In this document: piece by piece, positions 26,149-35,030 of the stretch
Numbering within the stretch: the stretch's first letter is position 1
Layout of the letters: every line of letters begins with the position of its first letter
NCBI RefSeq assembly: GCF_014851765.1
Contig: NZ_JACVAI010000006.1
Span: 372,001 to 436,000 of the forward strand
Reading direction: 5' to 3'
DNA: 64,000 nt
DNA from: Pseudomonas sp. PDM04
Lineage (GTDB): Bacteria > Pseudomonadota > Gammaproteobacteria > Pseudomonadales > Pseudomonadaceae
Notes under the pieces: generated by a model
Databases searched by the model: none
The model's input: only the letters and a program-made list of their open reading frames with translations
What the model was told of the DNA's origin: nothing
Translations under genes and position numbers: made by a program

Positions 26149-26606
26149 TCAAAGGCACCGTTGAGCACTTCGTAAATGAGGCCGGTAGCAATTGCGACCA
26201 GGATCAAATCGGTGCCCGCTTGCTGCCATTCGTAGCCGTCGTAATGAGGAAGCCTGCCCAGCAACCGGCCATCCAGCTTCTTGGCAATCCCCGGCGGCAG
26301 CGGCTTTCCTCGGGCAAGGTTCTTCTGTATTCCGGGTGGCAGCGAAGGACCGGGGCTCCAGTAATCCTTATAGCCATTGAGCACACCCAGGACGCCACCC
26401 CGATCGATGACCGGCGCACGGTCCCAATCGCCCGCGTTGGCGCCCTTGCCTTTGCCACCCTGATTGCCGTGCGCCTGACTGTTCTGGGCACCGCCCTTGC
26501 CGTTTCCTTGCCCTTTGCCATTGCCCGGATCGGCCCATGCCGTCACAAAGCCCAAGGCGACTGCCAGACAGGTAACAGAGACTACGAGAAAGCGAGCGCT
26601 AGACAT
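26145..26606 (-). CDS. CigR-family (anti-virulence regulator-like) membrane protein
   Basis: 153 residues: signal peptide or anchor (FLVVSVTCLAVALGFVTAWA), then a low-complexity Gly/Asn/Lys stretch (GNGKGQGNGKGG), and a C-terminal domain with SLPPGIQKNLARGKPLPPGIAKKL, LPHYDGYEW and a hydrophobic end TDLILVAIATGLIYEVLNG. The PPGIxKxLxRGxPLPPGIxK motif is that of CigR of Salmonella and its many homologues in other proteobacteria, where no virulence role is implied. RcnB-like proteins share part of it. Its last codons overlap the orphan fragment on the other strand by 4 bp. Confidence 0.82.
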   Translation of the reverse strand: MSSARFLVVSVTCLAVALGFVTAWADPGNGKGQGNGKGGAQNSQAHGNQGGKGKGANAGDWDRAPVIDRGGVLGVLNGYKDYWSPGPSLPPGIQKNLARGKPLPPGIAKKLDGRLLGRLPHYDGYEWQQAGTDLILVAIATGLIYEVLNGAFD

Positions 26607-26996
26607 TGAACGTCCTCTTGAAAAGGGAGTGCTTCCTGCAATGTAGACGTTATTGCTGACCCAGGGTGCGGCCTACGCCCGAGACTTCGACCGACACGCC
26701 TGGGCCGCGCACTAACTGACGCAATTGAGCAAAGCCCCTGGTTGATGACGTCGTGAAGGTATTGGAGCCATCACCGGCCCTAACAAAAGCCGCCCCTGCG
26801 CCCCACCCTGTGGCATTCGGTAACGAATCGCGCCCCTTCAGTGCACTCGACGCCTGAAAAACCGCATTACCACAACAAAAAACCATCAATCGAGCGCCAA
26901 AACCAATAGTTGGCACGATTTTAGGTTAACTACAAATACAGGATTGTTGAACAATCATGCTCACTTCAACTGCGTTGAGAAACCGAGGATACGAAC
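26607..26996. other. 390-bp intergenic stretch with a weak ORF and an operator-like palindrome
   Basis: An 88-codon minus-strand ORF (26650-26916) is open here, with low GC at third positions, no good ribosome site and no recognisable domain. I do not call it as a gene. The last 60 bases before the amino-acid binding protein are AT-rich and hold the palindrome listed separately, so this is the promoter region of the transport operon. Confidence 0.6.
26942..26956. promoter_or_regulatory. Perfect palindrome, candidate FadR/GntR-type operator
   Basis: GATTGTTGAACAATC: 7-base arms around one central G, 40 bp before the binding-protein ATG. TTGT-N3-ACAA fits the general operator form of FadR-subfamily GntR proteins. 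One such regulator is encoded in the same gene run at 29455. Autoregulation of transporter and 5-oxoprolinase genes is the inferred role. Confidence 0.6.
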
Positions 26997-27845
26997 ATGC
27001 AAAAAGGTCTGATGGGCAAAAATACCCGTTTCGCATTGGCAATCGCCCTGTCTTGCGTGGCGCCGCTGCTGTCGGCGGCAGAGAGCAAGGGCACGCTCAA
27101 GCCCGGAGAGCTGTCGATCGGTTCCGACCTGACCTATCCGCCCTACACCTATCTGGAGCAAAAGCAGCCCAGCGGCTTTGATCCCGAGTTCATGCAGTTG
27201 ATGGGCAAGCAATTGGGGCTGGAGCCGCGCTTCCTCGACACCCGCTTTGCCAACCTGATCCTGGGCGTCAATGCCCAGCGCTTCGACGTGGTCGCCTCGG
27301 CGCTGTATGTCACCCCGGAGCGCGCCAAGCAGGTGGATTTCATCAGTTACCTGAAGACCGGCTCCTCGCTGATGGTGCTCAGCGCCAGCGACTTCCGCCC
27401 GCAGCGCCCGGAAGACCTTTGCGGCAAGCGCGTGGGCTCGATCAAGGGCGCTTCCTGGGTGCCCAAGCTCAACAAGGTTTCCGCCGAGTATTGCGTTGCC
27501 TCCGGCAAGCCGGCGATCCAGTCCCGCGAGTTCCCGACTTCCCCCGAGGCCGCTCAAGCGCTGCTGGCCAAGGCCGTGGATGTGCAGATGGAAGACCCCG
27601 CCGTCGCCAAGATCATCGTGGAAAAACTGCAGGGCAAAACCGTGATCAGCTCCAGCGAGTTGATCTACCCGGTGGTCATCGGGCTGGCGGTGCGCAAGGG
27701 CAACCAGGCGCTGCTGGATGAACTGAACTCGGCGCTTGCGCAGATCAAACAGGACGGCAGCTATGGCGAACTGCTGGCCCGCTACAACCTGGACGAGCCC
27801 AATGCCGGGGAAATCAATGCGGCGCTGGGCACCACCACCCCCTGA
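26997..27845 (+). CDS. Amino-acid-type ABC transporter substrate-binding protein
   Basis: 282-residue periplasmic protein with a signal peptide (FALAIALSCVAPLLSAAES) and the type II binding fold of polar amino-acid transporters: LSIGSDLTYPPYTYLEQKQPSGFDPEFMQLMGKQLGL, then VASALYVTPERAKQVDFISYL. GAGG lies about ten bases before the ATG. It is the first gene of a run ending in 5-oxoprolinase genes, so pyroglutamate or a related cyclic amino acid is a reasonable ligand guess, but no residue proves it. Confidence 0.93.
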   Translation: MQKGLMGKNTRFALAIALSCVAPLLSAAESKGTLKPGELSIGSDLTYPPYTYLEQKQPSGFDPEFMQLMGKQLGLEPRFLDTRFANLILGVNAQRFDVVASALYVTPERAKQVDFISYLKTGSSLMVLSASDFRPQRPEDLCGKRVGSIKGASWVPKLNKVSAEYCVASGKPAIQSREFPTSPEAAQALLAKAVDVQMEDPAVAKIIVEKLQGKTVISSSELIYPVVIGLAVRKGNQALLDELNSALAQIKQDGSYGELLARYNLDEPNAGEINAALGTTTP

Positions 27846-27928
27846 ATACCGGCGCCGAGCGCATCCAGTAGCGGATTTACCGATTCTTTCCGGCGTGCGG
27901 AAAAATCACAGCAACGCGGAGTAAGTAC

Positions 27929-29437
27929 ATGCAATTCGATTGGTATTACACCCTGGGCCTGTTGTGGAACGGCGATTTCTGGCGGGCCGTGGCAACCGTG
28001 GTCGAACTGAGCCTGGAAACCTGGCTGCTGGGCATCGTCCTGGGCTTTTTCCTGGCCCTGGCGCGACAGTCGCAGCGGCGTTTGCTGCGGGATGCGGCCG
28101 GCCTCTATATCTGGTTTTTCCGTAGCCTGCCGCTGCTGGTGCTGCTGATCTTCGTCTACAACCTGCCCCAGGTGTTTCCGTCGACCAGTACGCTGCTGTC
28201 CAATCCCTATTCGGCCGGCCTGATTGCCCTGGTGCTCAGTGAAGCGGCGTACATCGCCGAGATTCATCGCGGCGGCCTGCTGGCGGTGGCCAAGGGTCAA
28301 CTGGAAGCGGGCAAGGCCCTGGGCATCCGCTATCGCGGCGCGCAGCGGTTGATCGTGGTGCCCCAGGCGCTGCGGGTGGCCCTGCCGACGCTGGCCAACG
28401 AGTACATCACCATCGTCAAACTGACCTCGCTGGTCTCGGTGATCTCGCTGTCGGAAATCCTCCTGGTCGGCCAGCAGCTCTACACCCAGAACTTCCTGGT
28501 CATGGAGACCATGTTCGCGGTGGCCTTCTATTATGTGTTTATCGTCACCGTGTTCAGCCGCCTGTTGCGCCTGCTGGAAAACCACCTGGACGTGACCCGG
28601 CGCCAACCGAAGCGCGTCGCCCCGGTCGAACTCGGACAGGTAGCGACCCGTCGTGCCGCCGGCCAATCCGAGCCGGGCGAGTTTGCCCTGCAGGCGCGGG
28701 GCGTGCGCAAGGCCTACGGCGAGCTGGAAGTGCTCAAGGGTGTCGAGCTGAATGTCCGCTGGGGCGAAGTTGTGTCGATCATCGGTCCATCGGGCTCGGG
28801 CAAAACCACGCTGATCCGCACCATGAATGGCCTGGAAAGCCTGGATCACGGCGAAATCACCCTGCAAGGCCAACCGTTCCTGCGCGGCACGAAATCGCCA
28901 GAGGGTGCGTTGGGCAACAAGGTGCATATGCAGGGCATCGTGCACGTCGGGATGGTCTTCCAGGGCTTCAATCTGTTCCCGCACAAGACCGCCCTGGAAA
29001 ACGTCATGCTCGCCCCGGTCTATCACGCCCATGGCGATGGCGAAGAGCTGCGCCTGTTGAGCCTGGCCCTGCTGCGCAAGGTCGGCATGCTTGAACATGC
29101 CGGCAAATACCCGCACCAGCTTTCCGGCGGTCAACAGCAGCGCGTGGCGATTGCCCGGGCGCTGGCAATGCGCCCTTCGGTGATGCTGTTCGACGAGCCG
29201 ACCTCGGCTCTGGACCCGGAACTGGTCGGCGACGTACTGGCGGTGATCGAGGAGCTGGCCCGCGAAGGCATGACCATGGTGATCGTCACCCACGAAATGA
29301 ACTTCGCCTTCAAGCTCTCCGATCGGGTGGTGTTCATGGAAGGCGGCGAGATTATCCAGAACGCCGCGCCGCGTGAAATGCTGGAGCAGCGCAGCGAGCG
29401 CATGACCAAGTTCCTCAAAGACGTACAACTGGCGTGA
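27929..29437 (+). CDS. Fused amino-acid ABC transporter permease and ATP-binding protein
   Basis: 502 residues. Residues 1-220 are a HisM/GlnP-type permease with the EAA loop EAGKALGIRYRGAQRLIVVPQ (about 126-146). A linker of about 30 residues leads to a GlnQ-type ATPase from about 252: Walker A GPSGSGKT (286-293), signature LSGGQQQRVAIARAL, Walker B VMLFDEPTSALDPE, switch VTHEMNF. These are normally two proteins; the fusion is known in some Pseudomonas and Burkholderia systems. The ATPase part has an insertion (PFLRGTKSPEGALGNKVHMQG) before the Q loop. Confidence 0.95.
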   Translation: MQFDWYYTLGLLWNGDFWRAVATVVELSLETWLLGIVLGFFLALARQSQRRLLRDAAGLYIWFFRSLPLLVLLIFVYNLPQVFPSTSTLLSNPYSAGLIALVLSEAAYIAEIHRGGLLAVAKGQLEAGKALGIRYRGAQRLIVVPQALRVALPTLANEYITIVKLTSLVSVISLSEILLVGQQLYTQNFLVMETMFAVAFYYVFIVTVFSRLLRLLENHLDVTRRQPKRVAPVELGQVATRRAAGQSEPGEFALQARGVRKAYGELEVLKGVELNVRWGEVVSIIGPSGSGKTTLIRTMNGLESLDHGEITLQGQPFLRGTKSPEGALGNKVHMQGIVHVGMVFQGFNLFPHKTALENVMLAPVYHAHGDGEELRLLSLALLRKVGMLEHAGKYPHQLSGGQQQRVAIARALAMRPSVMLFDEPTSALDPELVGDVLAVIEELAREGMTMVIVTHEMNFAFKLSDRVVFMEGGEIIQNAAPREMLEQRSERMTKFLKDVQLA

Positions 29438-29454
29438 GCCGAGGGGACAAAACG

Positions 29455-30120
29455 GTGATTCAACCCAAGGAAAAAAGCCTGTCGCTGTCGGATCAGGTCG
29501 CCATCGAGCTGCGTGAAGACATCATCAACGGCCGCCTCTTGCCAGGCACGCCGCTGGTGGAAAGCGATCTGGTCAATGCCTACAACGCCTCGCGCAATAC
29601 CGTGCGCGAAGCGTTGCACCAACTGGGTCGGGAAGGCCTGACCAGCTACGTGCGCAACAAGGGCGTGATGGTGCGCCGCATGGGCATCGACGACGTGCGC
29701 GACATCTTCAAGGTCCGTCGCACCCTCGAATTGCAGGCCATCGTCGCGAGCAAGCCGCTGCGCGAATACCAGTCCGACCTGATGCTGGAGGCCATCGAGG
29801 CGGCGCAACTGGCCCAGGACCGCGAGAATTGGCAAGCCTTCGGCACCCACAGCCTGCGCTTTCACCAACATATCGTGGGCCTGATGCGCAGCCCGCTCTT
29901 CGATGAATTCTTCACCCATGTCGCGGCCCAGATGCGCCTGGTGTTTTCCAGTGCGCCCAGCGAGGAAGCCTTCCAGAAACCCTGGCTCGAACGTGACCGG
30001 CATATTCACGACCTGCTGGGCGAAGGCCGCAAGAAAGAAGCCGAGGAAGCCATGAGCAGCTACCTCAACGACTCCGAACTCGTGCTGCTGGACATTCTGA
30101 GCAGCATCCCAAAACACTGA
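29455..30120 (+). CDS. FadR-subfamily GntR regulator (FCD domain)
   Basis: 221 residues from GTG 29455. The N-terminal winged HTH (LVESDLVNAYNASRNTVREALHQLGREGLTSYVRNKGVMV) is followed by an all-helical FCD effector domain with likely metal-binding histidines (HSLRFHQHIV, DRHIHDLL). I prefer GTG 29455 over the GTG at 29434, which overlaps the transporter stop, because GAGGGG lies eight bases before it. It sits inside the transport/5-oxoprolinase run and probably controls it through the palindrome at 26942. Confidence 0.9.
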   Translation: MIQPKEKSLSLSDQVAIELREDIINGRLLPGTPLVESDLVNAYNASRNTVREALHQLGREGLTSYVRNKGVMVRRMGIDDVRDIFKVRRTLELQAIVASKPLREYQSDLMLEAIEAAQLAQDRENWQAFGTHSLRFHQHIVGLMRSPLFDEFFTHVAAQMRLVFSSAPSEEAFQKPWLERDRHIHDLLGEGRKKEAEEAMSSYLNDSELVLLDILSSIPKH

Positions 30121-30135
30121 AAGAGAGGACACCCC

Positions 30136-30987
30136 ATGTACAAGGATTATCCAGCGGCCTACCAGGTCAGCAAGGGCGCGGCACTGCAAGTCGACAAGGC
30201 CTTCTATGATCGCGTGCGCGAGTCCAGGGACAACCGCACCCTGGTCGAGCAGTTCGAAGTGCCGATCCGTACCGGTCGCGCCTGGAAGGTGCCGGCCGGC
30301 CATGTCTTTCGCGTCACCACCCCGGTCGGTCCGCAGGTTGGCGACTTCAACGTGTGGAGCGCCAACGACCCTCGCGAACGCATGTGGGCGGCCCGAACCC
30401 GCCAGCTGCAAGGCGCCCACGTCAGCACCTACGATCGCCTGTGGTCCAACCTGCCCTTCCTGCGGCCGATGGTCACCATCACCGATGACAGCCTGGCCCA
30501 CTATGGCATCGACGAACACGGCGGTCGCCTGCATGACTTGCTCGGCACCCGCTGCGACCCTTATGTGAACAAGATGCTCACCGGCGAAGACTTTCACCAC
30601 CACTGCCATTCGAACCTGACCCGCGCCGTGTTGCCCCACGGCCTGACCGAGTTCGACGTGCATGACGTGCTGAACATCTTCCAGTGCACCGGCCTCAATC
30701 ACGACGACATGTACTTCATGAAGGCGTGCCCGGCGAAACAGGGCGACTACCTGGAGTTCTTCGCCGAAATCGATCTGCTGTGCGCGCTCTCGACCTGCCC
30801 GGGTGGCGACCTGTCACTGCCGATGTGGGGCCCGGATGCCGAGGATCCGCTGAAGGTCTGCCGCCCACTGGGCGTGGAAATCTACCGCCTCGACGCGTCA
30901 CTGCTCGAAGGCTGGAAACAACCCGAGCGCGCCGCCTACAACGGCAACCACGGCCTGCTGATTCCAAAAGCCGAGTGGGAAAAGTAA
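30136..30987 (+). CDS. DUF1989 (urea-carboxylase-associated) protein
   Basis: 283 residues, one DUF1989 domain: RAWKVPAGHVFRVTTPVGPQVGDFNVWSANDPRERMW, then a His/Cys-rich part (GEDFHHHCHSNLTRAV, LNIFQCTGL) and CPGGDLSLP. Relatives accompany urea carboxylase and allophanate hydrolase, whose allophanate-hydrolase subunits are related to PxpB and PxpC. Conserved histidines and cysteines hint at a metal site, but the activity is unknown. GAGAGGA lies before the ATG, 15 bp after the regulator stop. Confidence 0.9.
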   Translation: MYKDYPAAYQVSKGAALQVDKAFYDRVRESRDNRTLVEQFEVPIRTGRAWKVPAGHVFRVTTPVGPQVGDFNVWSANDPRERMWAARTRQLQGAHVSTYDRLWSNLPFLRPMVTITDDSLAHYGIDEHGGRLHDLLGTRCDPYVNKMLTGEDFHHHCHSNLTRAVLPHGLTEFDVHDVLNIFQCTGLNHDDMYFMKACPAKQGDYLEFFAEIDLLCALSTCPGGDLSLPMWGPDAEDPLKVCRPLGVEIYRLDASLLEGWKQPERAAYNGNHGLLIPKAEWEK

Positions 30988-31074
30988 CGACAGGTTAAAT
31001 TGACACTCGGGGCGCCCACCGGCCCCCGGGTATCTCGCAGCCTGGCTGCACAACCCAGGCAGGAGTCAAACACC

Positions 31075-31827
31075 ATGAACACACCTTTACTGAACTGCGA
31101 TATCGGCGAAAGCTTCGGCGCCTGGACCACCGGCCGCGACGCCGACATCATGCCCTTTATCGATTGCGCCAACATTGCCTGCGGCTTCCACGCCTCGGAC
31201 CCCGGCACCATGCGCAAGACGGTTGCCCTGGCCCTGGCCCACGATGTCTGCATTGGCGCCCATCCAGCCTACCCGGACCTGGTCGGCTTCGGTCGCCGCT
31301 CCATGAGCTGCACGCCACAGGAAGTTGAAGACCTGATCCTTTACCAGATCGGTGCGCTGGAGGGCATTTGCCGCGCACAGGGCGGGCGCGTGCAATACGT
31401 CAAGCCACACGGCGCGTTGTACAACGACATGATGCGCGACGCCGCGCAACTGCGTGCGGTGTTCAAGGCCGTGGCCGCCTACGGCGGCGATTTGCGGCTG
31501 ATGCTGATGGCCCAGCGCGACAACACCACGGCCCTGACCCTGAGCGCCGAGTTCGGCGTACCGCTGTGGTTCGAAGCCTTTGCCGATCGCGCCTACGACC
31601 CGGCCGGGCATCTGGTGTCGCGCAGCCTGCCCGGCGCCGTCCACCACGACGCGAATACCGTGATCGACCAGGCGCTGACCCTGGCACGTGGCGAAGCGTT
31701 GATTGCCACCGATGGCAGCGCCCTGCATCTGCAAGCCGATACCATTTGCGTGCACGGTGACAACGACAGCTCGATTGCCGCCGTTCAGCGCATTCGCCTG
31801 GCCCTCCAGGAGCTGCAAGACGCATGA
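31075..31827 (+). CDS. pxpA: 5-oxoprolinase subunit PxpA (LamB/YcsF family)
   Basis: 250-residue subunit of the bacterial ATP-dependent 5-oxoprolinase, which opens pyroglutamate to glutamate. It starts with the family motif LLNCDIGESFGAW, then ANIACGFHASDPGTM, GAHPAYPDLVGFGRR and YVKPHGALYND. AGGAG lies nine bases before ATG 31075; the open frame from 31000 is ignored. The stop overlaps pxpB as ATGA. Together with PxpB and PxpC it forms the complete enzyme. Confidence 0.96.
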   Translation: MNTPLLNCDIGESFGAWTTGRDADIMPFIDCANIACGFHASDPGTMRKTVALALAHDVCIGAHPAYPDLVGFGRRSMSCTPQEVEDLILYQIGALEGICRAQGGRVQYVKPHGALYNDMMRDAAQLRAVFKAVAAYGGDLRLMLMAQRDNTTALTLSAEFGVPLWFEAFADRAYDPAGHLVSRSLPGAVHHDANTVIDQALTLARGEALIATDGSALHLQADTICVHGDNDSSIAAVQRIRLALQELQDA

Positions 31828-32528
31828 AGATCCGCATCGAAATCGTCGCGGTCGACTGCCTGATGGTGCGCTTGTTCGACAGCATCGACGAAGCCCACAT
31901 GCCCTGGTTGCTGGCCGCTTCCCGGCGTCTGCACGAATGTTTTGGCCAGCGGCTGATCGACCTGGTCCCCTCCTACACCACCTTGATGGTGCATTACGAT
32001 CTGCAGCAACTTCAGGCGAGCGAGGCCCGGCAACTGATCGCCCAGGCCCTCGACGACCTGCAACCGGATACGCGTGGCAGTGGCCGCACCCACAGCCTGC
32101 CCACTTGGTACGACCCTCGGGTGGGTCCCGAGCTGAAATTGCTGGCAGACCGCAGCGGGCTGTCGATCAATCAGGTCATCGAACGCCACAGCGGCCACGA
32201 ATACCAGGTGTTTGCCCTGGGCTTCGTCCCCGGTTTTGCCTTCATGGGCCTGGTCGATGAAATCCTCGCCAGCCCGCGCCTGAACACCCCGCGCAAACGA
32301 GTGGCCGCCGGCAGCGTCGGCATTGCCGAACGCCAGACCGCTGCCTACCCACAGGTTTCGCCCGGCGGCTGGAACCTGATCGGGCGCACGCCGGTTCGGC
32401 TGTTCGATCACGCCCTGGAAGGTTACAGCCTGCTGCATCCGGGTGATCGGGTACGTTTCGAAGCGGTCAGCCATGTCGAATTCATCCGCCTGGGCGGCGA
32501 CGACACACCTTTGGAGGCACAGCCATGA
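31824..32528 (+). CDS. pxpB: 5-oxoprolinase subunit PxpB (KipI-like)
   Basis: 234 residues of the allophanate hydrolase subunit 1/KipI family. Motifs: LVPSYTTLMVHYD, LPTWYDP, FALGFVPGFAFMGLVDEILASPRLNTPRKRVAAGSVGIAERQTAAYP and GGWNLIGRTP. The cyclophilin-like domain, with PxpC, forms the ATP-using part of 5-oxoprolinase. Both ends overlap neighbours by 4 bp, so the three subunits are translationally coupled. Confidence 0.95.
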   Translation: MKIRIEIVAVDCLMVRLFDSIDEAHMPWLLAASRRLHECFGQRLIDLVPSYTTLMVHYDLQQLQASEARQLIAQALDDLQPDTRGSGRTHSLPTWYDPRVGPELKLLADRSGLSINQVIERHSGHEYQVFALGFVPGFAFMGLVDEILASPRLNTPRKRVAAGSVGIAERQTAAYPQVSPGGWNLIGRTPVRLFDHALEGYSLLHPGDRVRFEAVSHVEFIRLGGDDTPLEAQP

Positions 32529-33442
32529 GTGGCCTGCTGGTAGAGCGCAGCACCCCTTTGGTCCTGTTGCAGGACGGCGGCCGCTTCGGGATTCGCCATC
32601 TGGGCGTCACCCAGGGCGGCGCCACCGACTGGATCTCCATGTCCTGGGCCAATTGGCTGCTCGGCAATGCACTGGACGCCGCCGTGATCGAAATCACCCT
32701 CGGCGGCCTCAGCCTGATTGCCGAGCAGGATGCCTGCCTGGCCCTGGCCGGGGCCGACCTTGGCGCCAGGCTCGACGACCAGCCACTGCAACCCTGGAGC
32801 AGTTTCCTCGTGCGCCGTGGCCAACACCTGGTGTTCAACCAGCCGGTCCAGGGCGCGCGCGCCTACCTGGCGGCCCCCGGTGGTTTCGATGCGACGCCGG
32901 TCATGGGCAGCAAGTCCACCGTCTGCCGGGAGGGCCTGGGCGGTCTCGACGGCTCGGGGCTTGCGCTGGCGGCGGGCCAACGCCTCACCTGGTCCGGGAC
33001 CTCGCCGGCACCGCGCAAACTGGACGCCGACCGGATACCCGACCTGAGCGCGACCAGGCCCCTGGAGACCGTACTGGGTGCGCAAATCGCCGATTTCGCC
33101 GGACAAAGCCTGTTCGATGCGTTCAACAGTCCCTGGCAAGTCGACTCGAGGGCCGATCGCATGGGCGTGCGCCTGCTCGGCACGCCCTTGCATTATCAGG
33201 GCAAGCCGCTGATCTCCGAAGGCATCCCCCTGGGGGCTATCCAGGTTCCGCCGGACGGCCAGCCGATCATCCTGCTCAACGATCGCCAGACCATCGGCGG
33301 CTATCCGCGCCTGGGCGCCCTCACCCCAGGCTCACTGGCTCGCCTGGCGCAGTGCCTGCCAGGCACCGAACTGCGGTTATCACCTGTGGTCCAAGACGTT
33401 GCGCAAGAGCAACATCGACGCTTGCTGGCCCAGTGGCAGTAA
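32525..33442 (+). CDS. pxpC: 5-oxoprolinase subunit PxpC (KipA-like)
   Basis: 305 residues of the biotin-dependent carboxyltransferase-like/allophanate hydrolase subunit 2 family. It starts LLVERSTPLVLLQDGGRFGIRHLGVTQGGATDWISM; the core has RAYLAAPGGFDATPVMGSKST and the end GAIQVPPDGQPIILLNDRQTIGGYPRLG. It completes PxpABC. An 8-bp stem (33458-33465 with 33473-33480) 15 bp after the stop may mark the transcript end. Confidence 0.95.
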   Translation: MSGLLVERSTPLVLLQDGGRFGIRHLGVTQGGATDWISMSWANWLLGNALDAAVIEITLGGLSLIAEQDACLALAGADLGARLDDQPLQPWSSFLVRRGQHLVFNQPVQGARAYLAAPGGFDATPVMGSKSTVCREGLGGLDGSGLALAAGQRLTWSGTSPAPRKLDADRIPDLSATRPLETVLGAQIADFAGQSLFDAFNSPWQVDSRADRMGVRLLGTPLHYQGKPLISEGIPLGAIQVPPDGQPIILLNDRQTIGGYPRLGALTPGSLARLAQCLPGTELRLSPVVQDVAQEQHRRLLAQWQ

Positions 33443-33573
33443 CGCAAACCTATCCCTCCACGCCCGGTTTCAGGGCGTGGCGGTGCAACCCCAGTTCCCT
33501 GCGCGCTCCTTTTGCATCTGCCAGCCATTCAGCAAACACGGTGCTAGGCTGTCCTGATTACCGAGGATTTTCA

Positions 33574-33783
33574 ATGCCAAATTCCGACCTGCTGCCGACC
33601 CTGCTGTTCAAGATCAACGAGAACCAGCTCGCCCTGGAAGCGGCCGTCATGGAGCTGGCGAACTGGGCTGAGCAACACGGTGCCAAGGACATTGCCGAGA
33701 ACGTGCATGTCGCCCTGGACGTCATCGACAGGAATGAAGAGTTCATCAAGCTGGCGCTTGCGGTGGTGATGGCGCCGGAATGA
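33574..33783 (+). CDS. Small hypothetical protein (69 aa)
   Basis: An acidic, helical 69-residue protein (LLFKINENQLALEAAVMELANWAEQHGAKDIAENVHVALDVIDRN) without signal or cysteines. The ATG at 33574 has GAGG seven bases upstream; the larger open frame around it is spurious. I do not recognise a family, but the amphipathic composition and clear ribosome site argue for a real gene. It is separate from the pxp operon. Confidence 0.7.
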   Translation: MPNSDLLPTLLFKINENQLALEAAVMELANWAEQHGAKDIAENVHVALDVIDRNEEFIKLALAVVMAPE

Positions 33784-34015
33784 ATAACGGCGCGAGACGG
33801 CAAAGGCCGAAACCTCTGCGACCAAAGAAACAAGCCCACCCTGACCAGTTGCGGCCACTCAGCATTTCTCTGAAACAGCTGGCAGGGCGAACGATTGAAC
33901 CTTATGCCTGTCCGGCCTCCTCGTATATCAGCCATTCCCTGATGCCCGCCAGCCATTCTTCCCGGGTGCACCGCAAAACCTTATCACCGGCAGCCAACGA
34001 ACCGGTGGCGACAAC

Positions 34016-34942
34016 CTACGGTGCCTCTTTTTCAAACGCCGCATCAGGCGCAAGAATTTCCTCGAGGAAGTCGATGAACACATTGATCCGACTGGAACCC
34101 CGGTGATTGGGCAAATACAGCGCGTTGATGCAACTGCTCGCACTGCCGGGGTTGACTTCGTAGTGCTCCAGCAACCGCGTCAAGCGCCCTGCGGCAACGT
34201 CGTCGCGCACCAGCCAGTCGGCGAGCAGGGTCACCCCGCTCCCTTTGATGGCCGCCTCGCGCAGGATGTCGGCATTGTTGCTTTGCAGACGGCCCTGGAC
34301 ATTGAGCTGGATGCTGTCCTCGCCCCCCTGGAACGTCCAGTGCTGATGTGAACCGCCGTAGTCGAAACGCAGGCATTGATGCTCGAGCAAATCGCGCGGA
34401 TGACAGGGGGTCGTATGGCGGCTCAGGTAATCCGGGCTGGCCACCACCCAGCGCTGGAAGGCCCCGACCCGCTTGCTGACGATGTCCTCGCTGACTACCG
34501 AGGAACCGAGACGCACCGACACGTCAATCTGCTCACTCAGCAGGTCGCCGACCTGATCGCTCAACGATACGCTGATCTCCAGCCCGGGGTGACGGTCGAG
34601 CAATCGGTCCAGGTGTGGAGCGATGATGCGACGACCGAACTCGACGGGGACGCTGATGCGCAGGCGTCCCTGCGCATCGCTGCCGCGGTCGGCGACCACG
34701 GCATCGGCTTCGTCGATGGCTTCGAGAATGGCCACGGCCTTCTCGAAATAGGCTTGCCCGGCAACGGTTACGCTGGTGTTGCGGGTCGTGCGGTTGAGCA
34801 GGCTGGCACCCAGTTCGTGTTCCAGCCCCGCCACCTGGCGCGTGACCGAAGAGGTCGAGATACCGAGCTTGCGCGCCGCCGAGGAATAACCGCCGCAACG
34901 TACGGTTTCAACAAACATCTTCAGTGCCAGCAACTTGTCCAT
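34016..34942 (-). CDS. LysR-family transcriptional regulator
   Basis: 308 residues. The N-terminal HTH is MDKLLALKMFVETVRCGGYSSAARKLGISTSSVTRQVAGLEHELGASLLNRTTRNTSVT, then a periplasmic-binding-like effector domain. The ATG at 34942 places the HTH at the usual distance; the frame extends upstream to 35038 without support. It lies 88 bp downstream of an MFS gene on the same strand. Past its TAG stop the same frame stays open for 37 more codons (see findings). Confidence 0.93.
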   Translation of the reverse strand: MDKLLALKMFVETVRCGGYSSAARKLGISTSSVTRQVAGLEHELGASLLNRTTRNTSVTVAGQAYFEKAVAILEAIDEADAVVADRGSDAQGRLRISVPVEFGRRIIAPHLDRLLDRHPGLEISVSLSDQVGDLLSEQIDVSVRLGSSVVSEDIVSKRVGAFQRWVVASPDYLSRHTTPCHPRDLLEHQCLRFDYGGSHQHWTFQGGEDSIQLNVQGRLQSNNADILREAAIKGSGVTLLADWLVRDDVAAGRLTRLLEHYEVNPGSASSCINALYLPNHRGSSRINVFIDFLEEILAPDAAFEKEAP

Positions 34943-35030
34943 CAGCGGGGTCCGGTCGATAGGGAACGGTGCTGATTGTGCATCACCGTTCGCCGGACGT
35001 CTTGTACGACCGTGCTTGACCGCCAGACAA

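Noticed and set aside
26650..26916. 88-codon minus-strand ORF
   Set aside because: Considered as a gene because its composition differs from the shadows, but no ribosome site, domain or neighbour supports it.
27782..29428. 548-codon minus-strand open frame
   Set aside because: Antisense to the fused ABC transporter; no motif.
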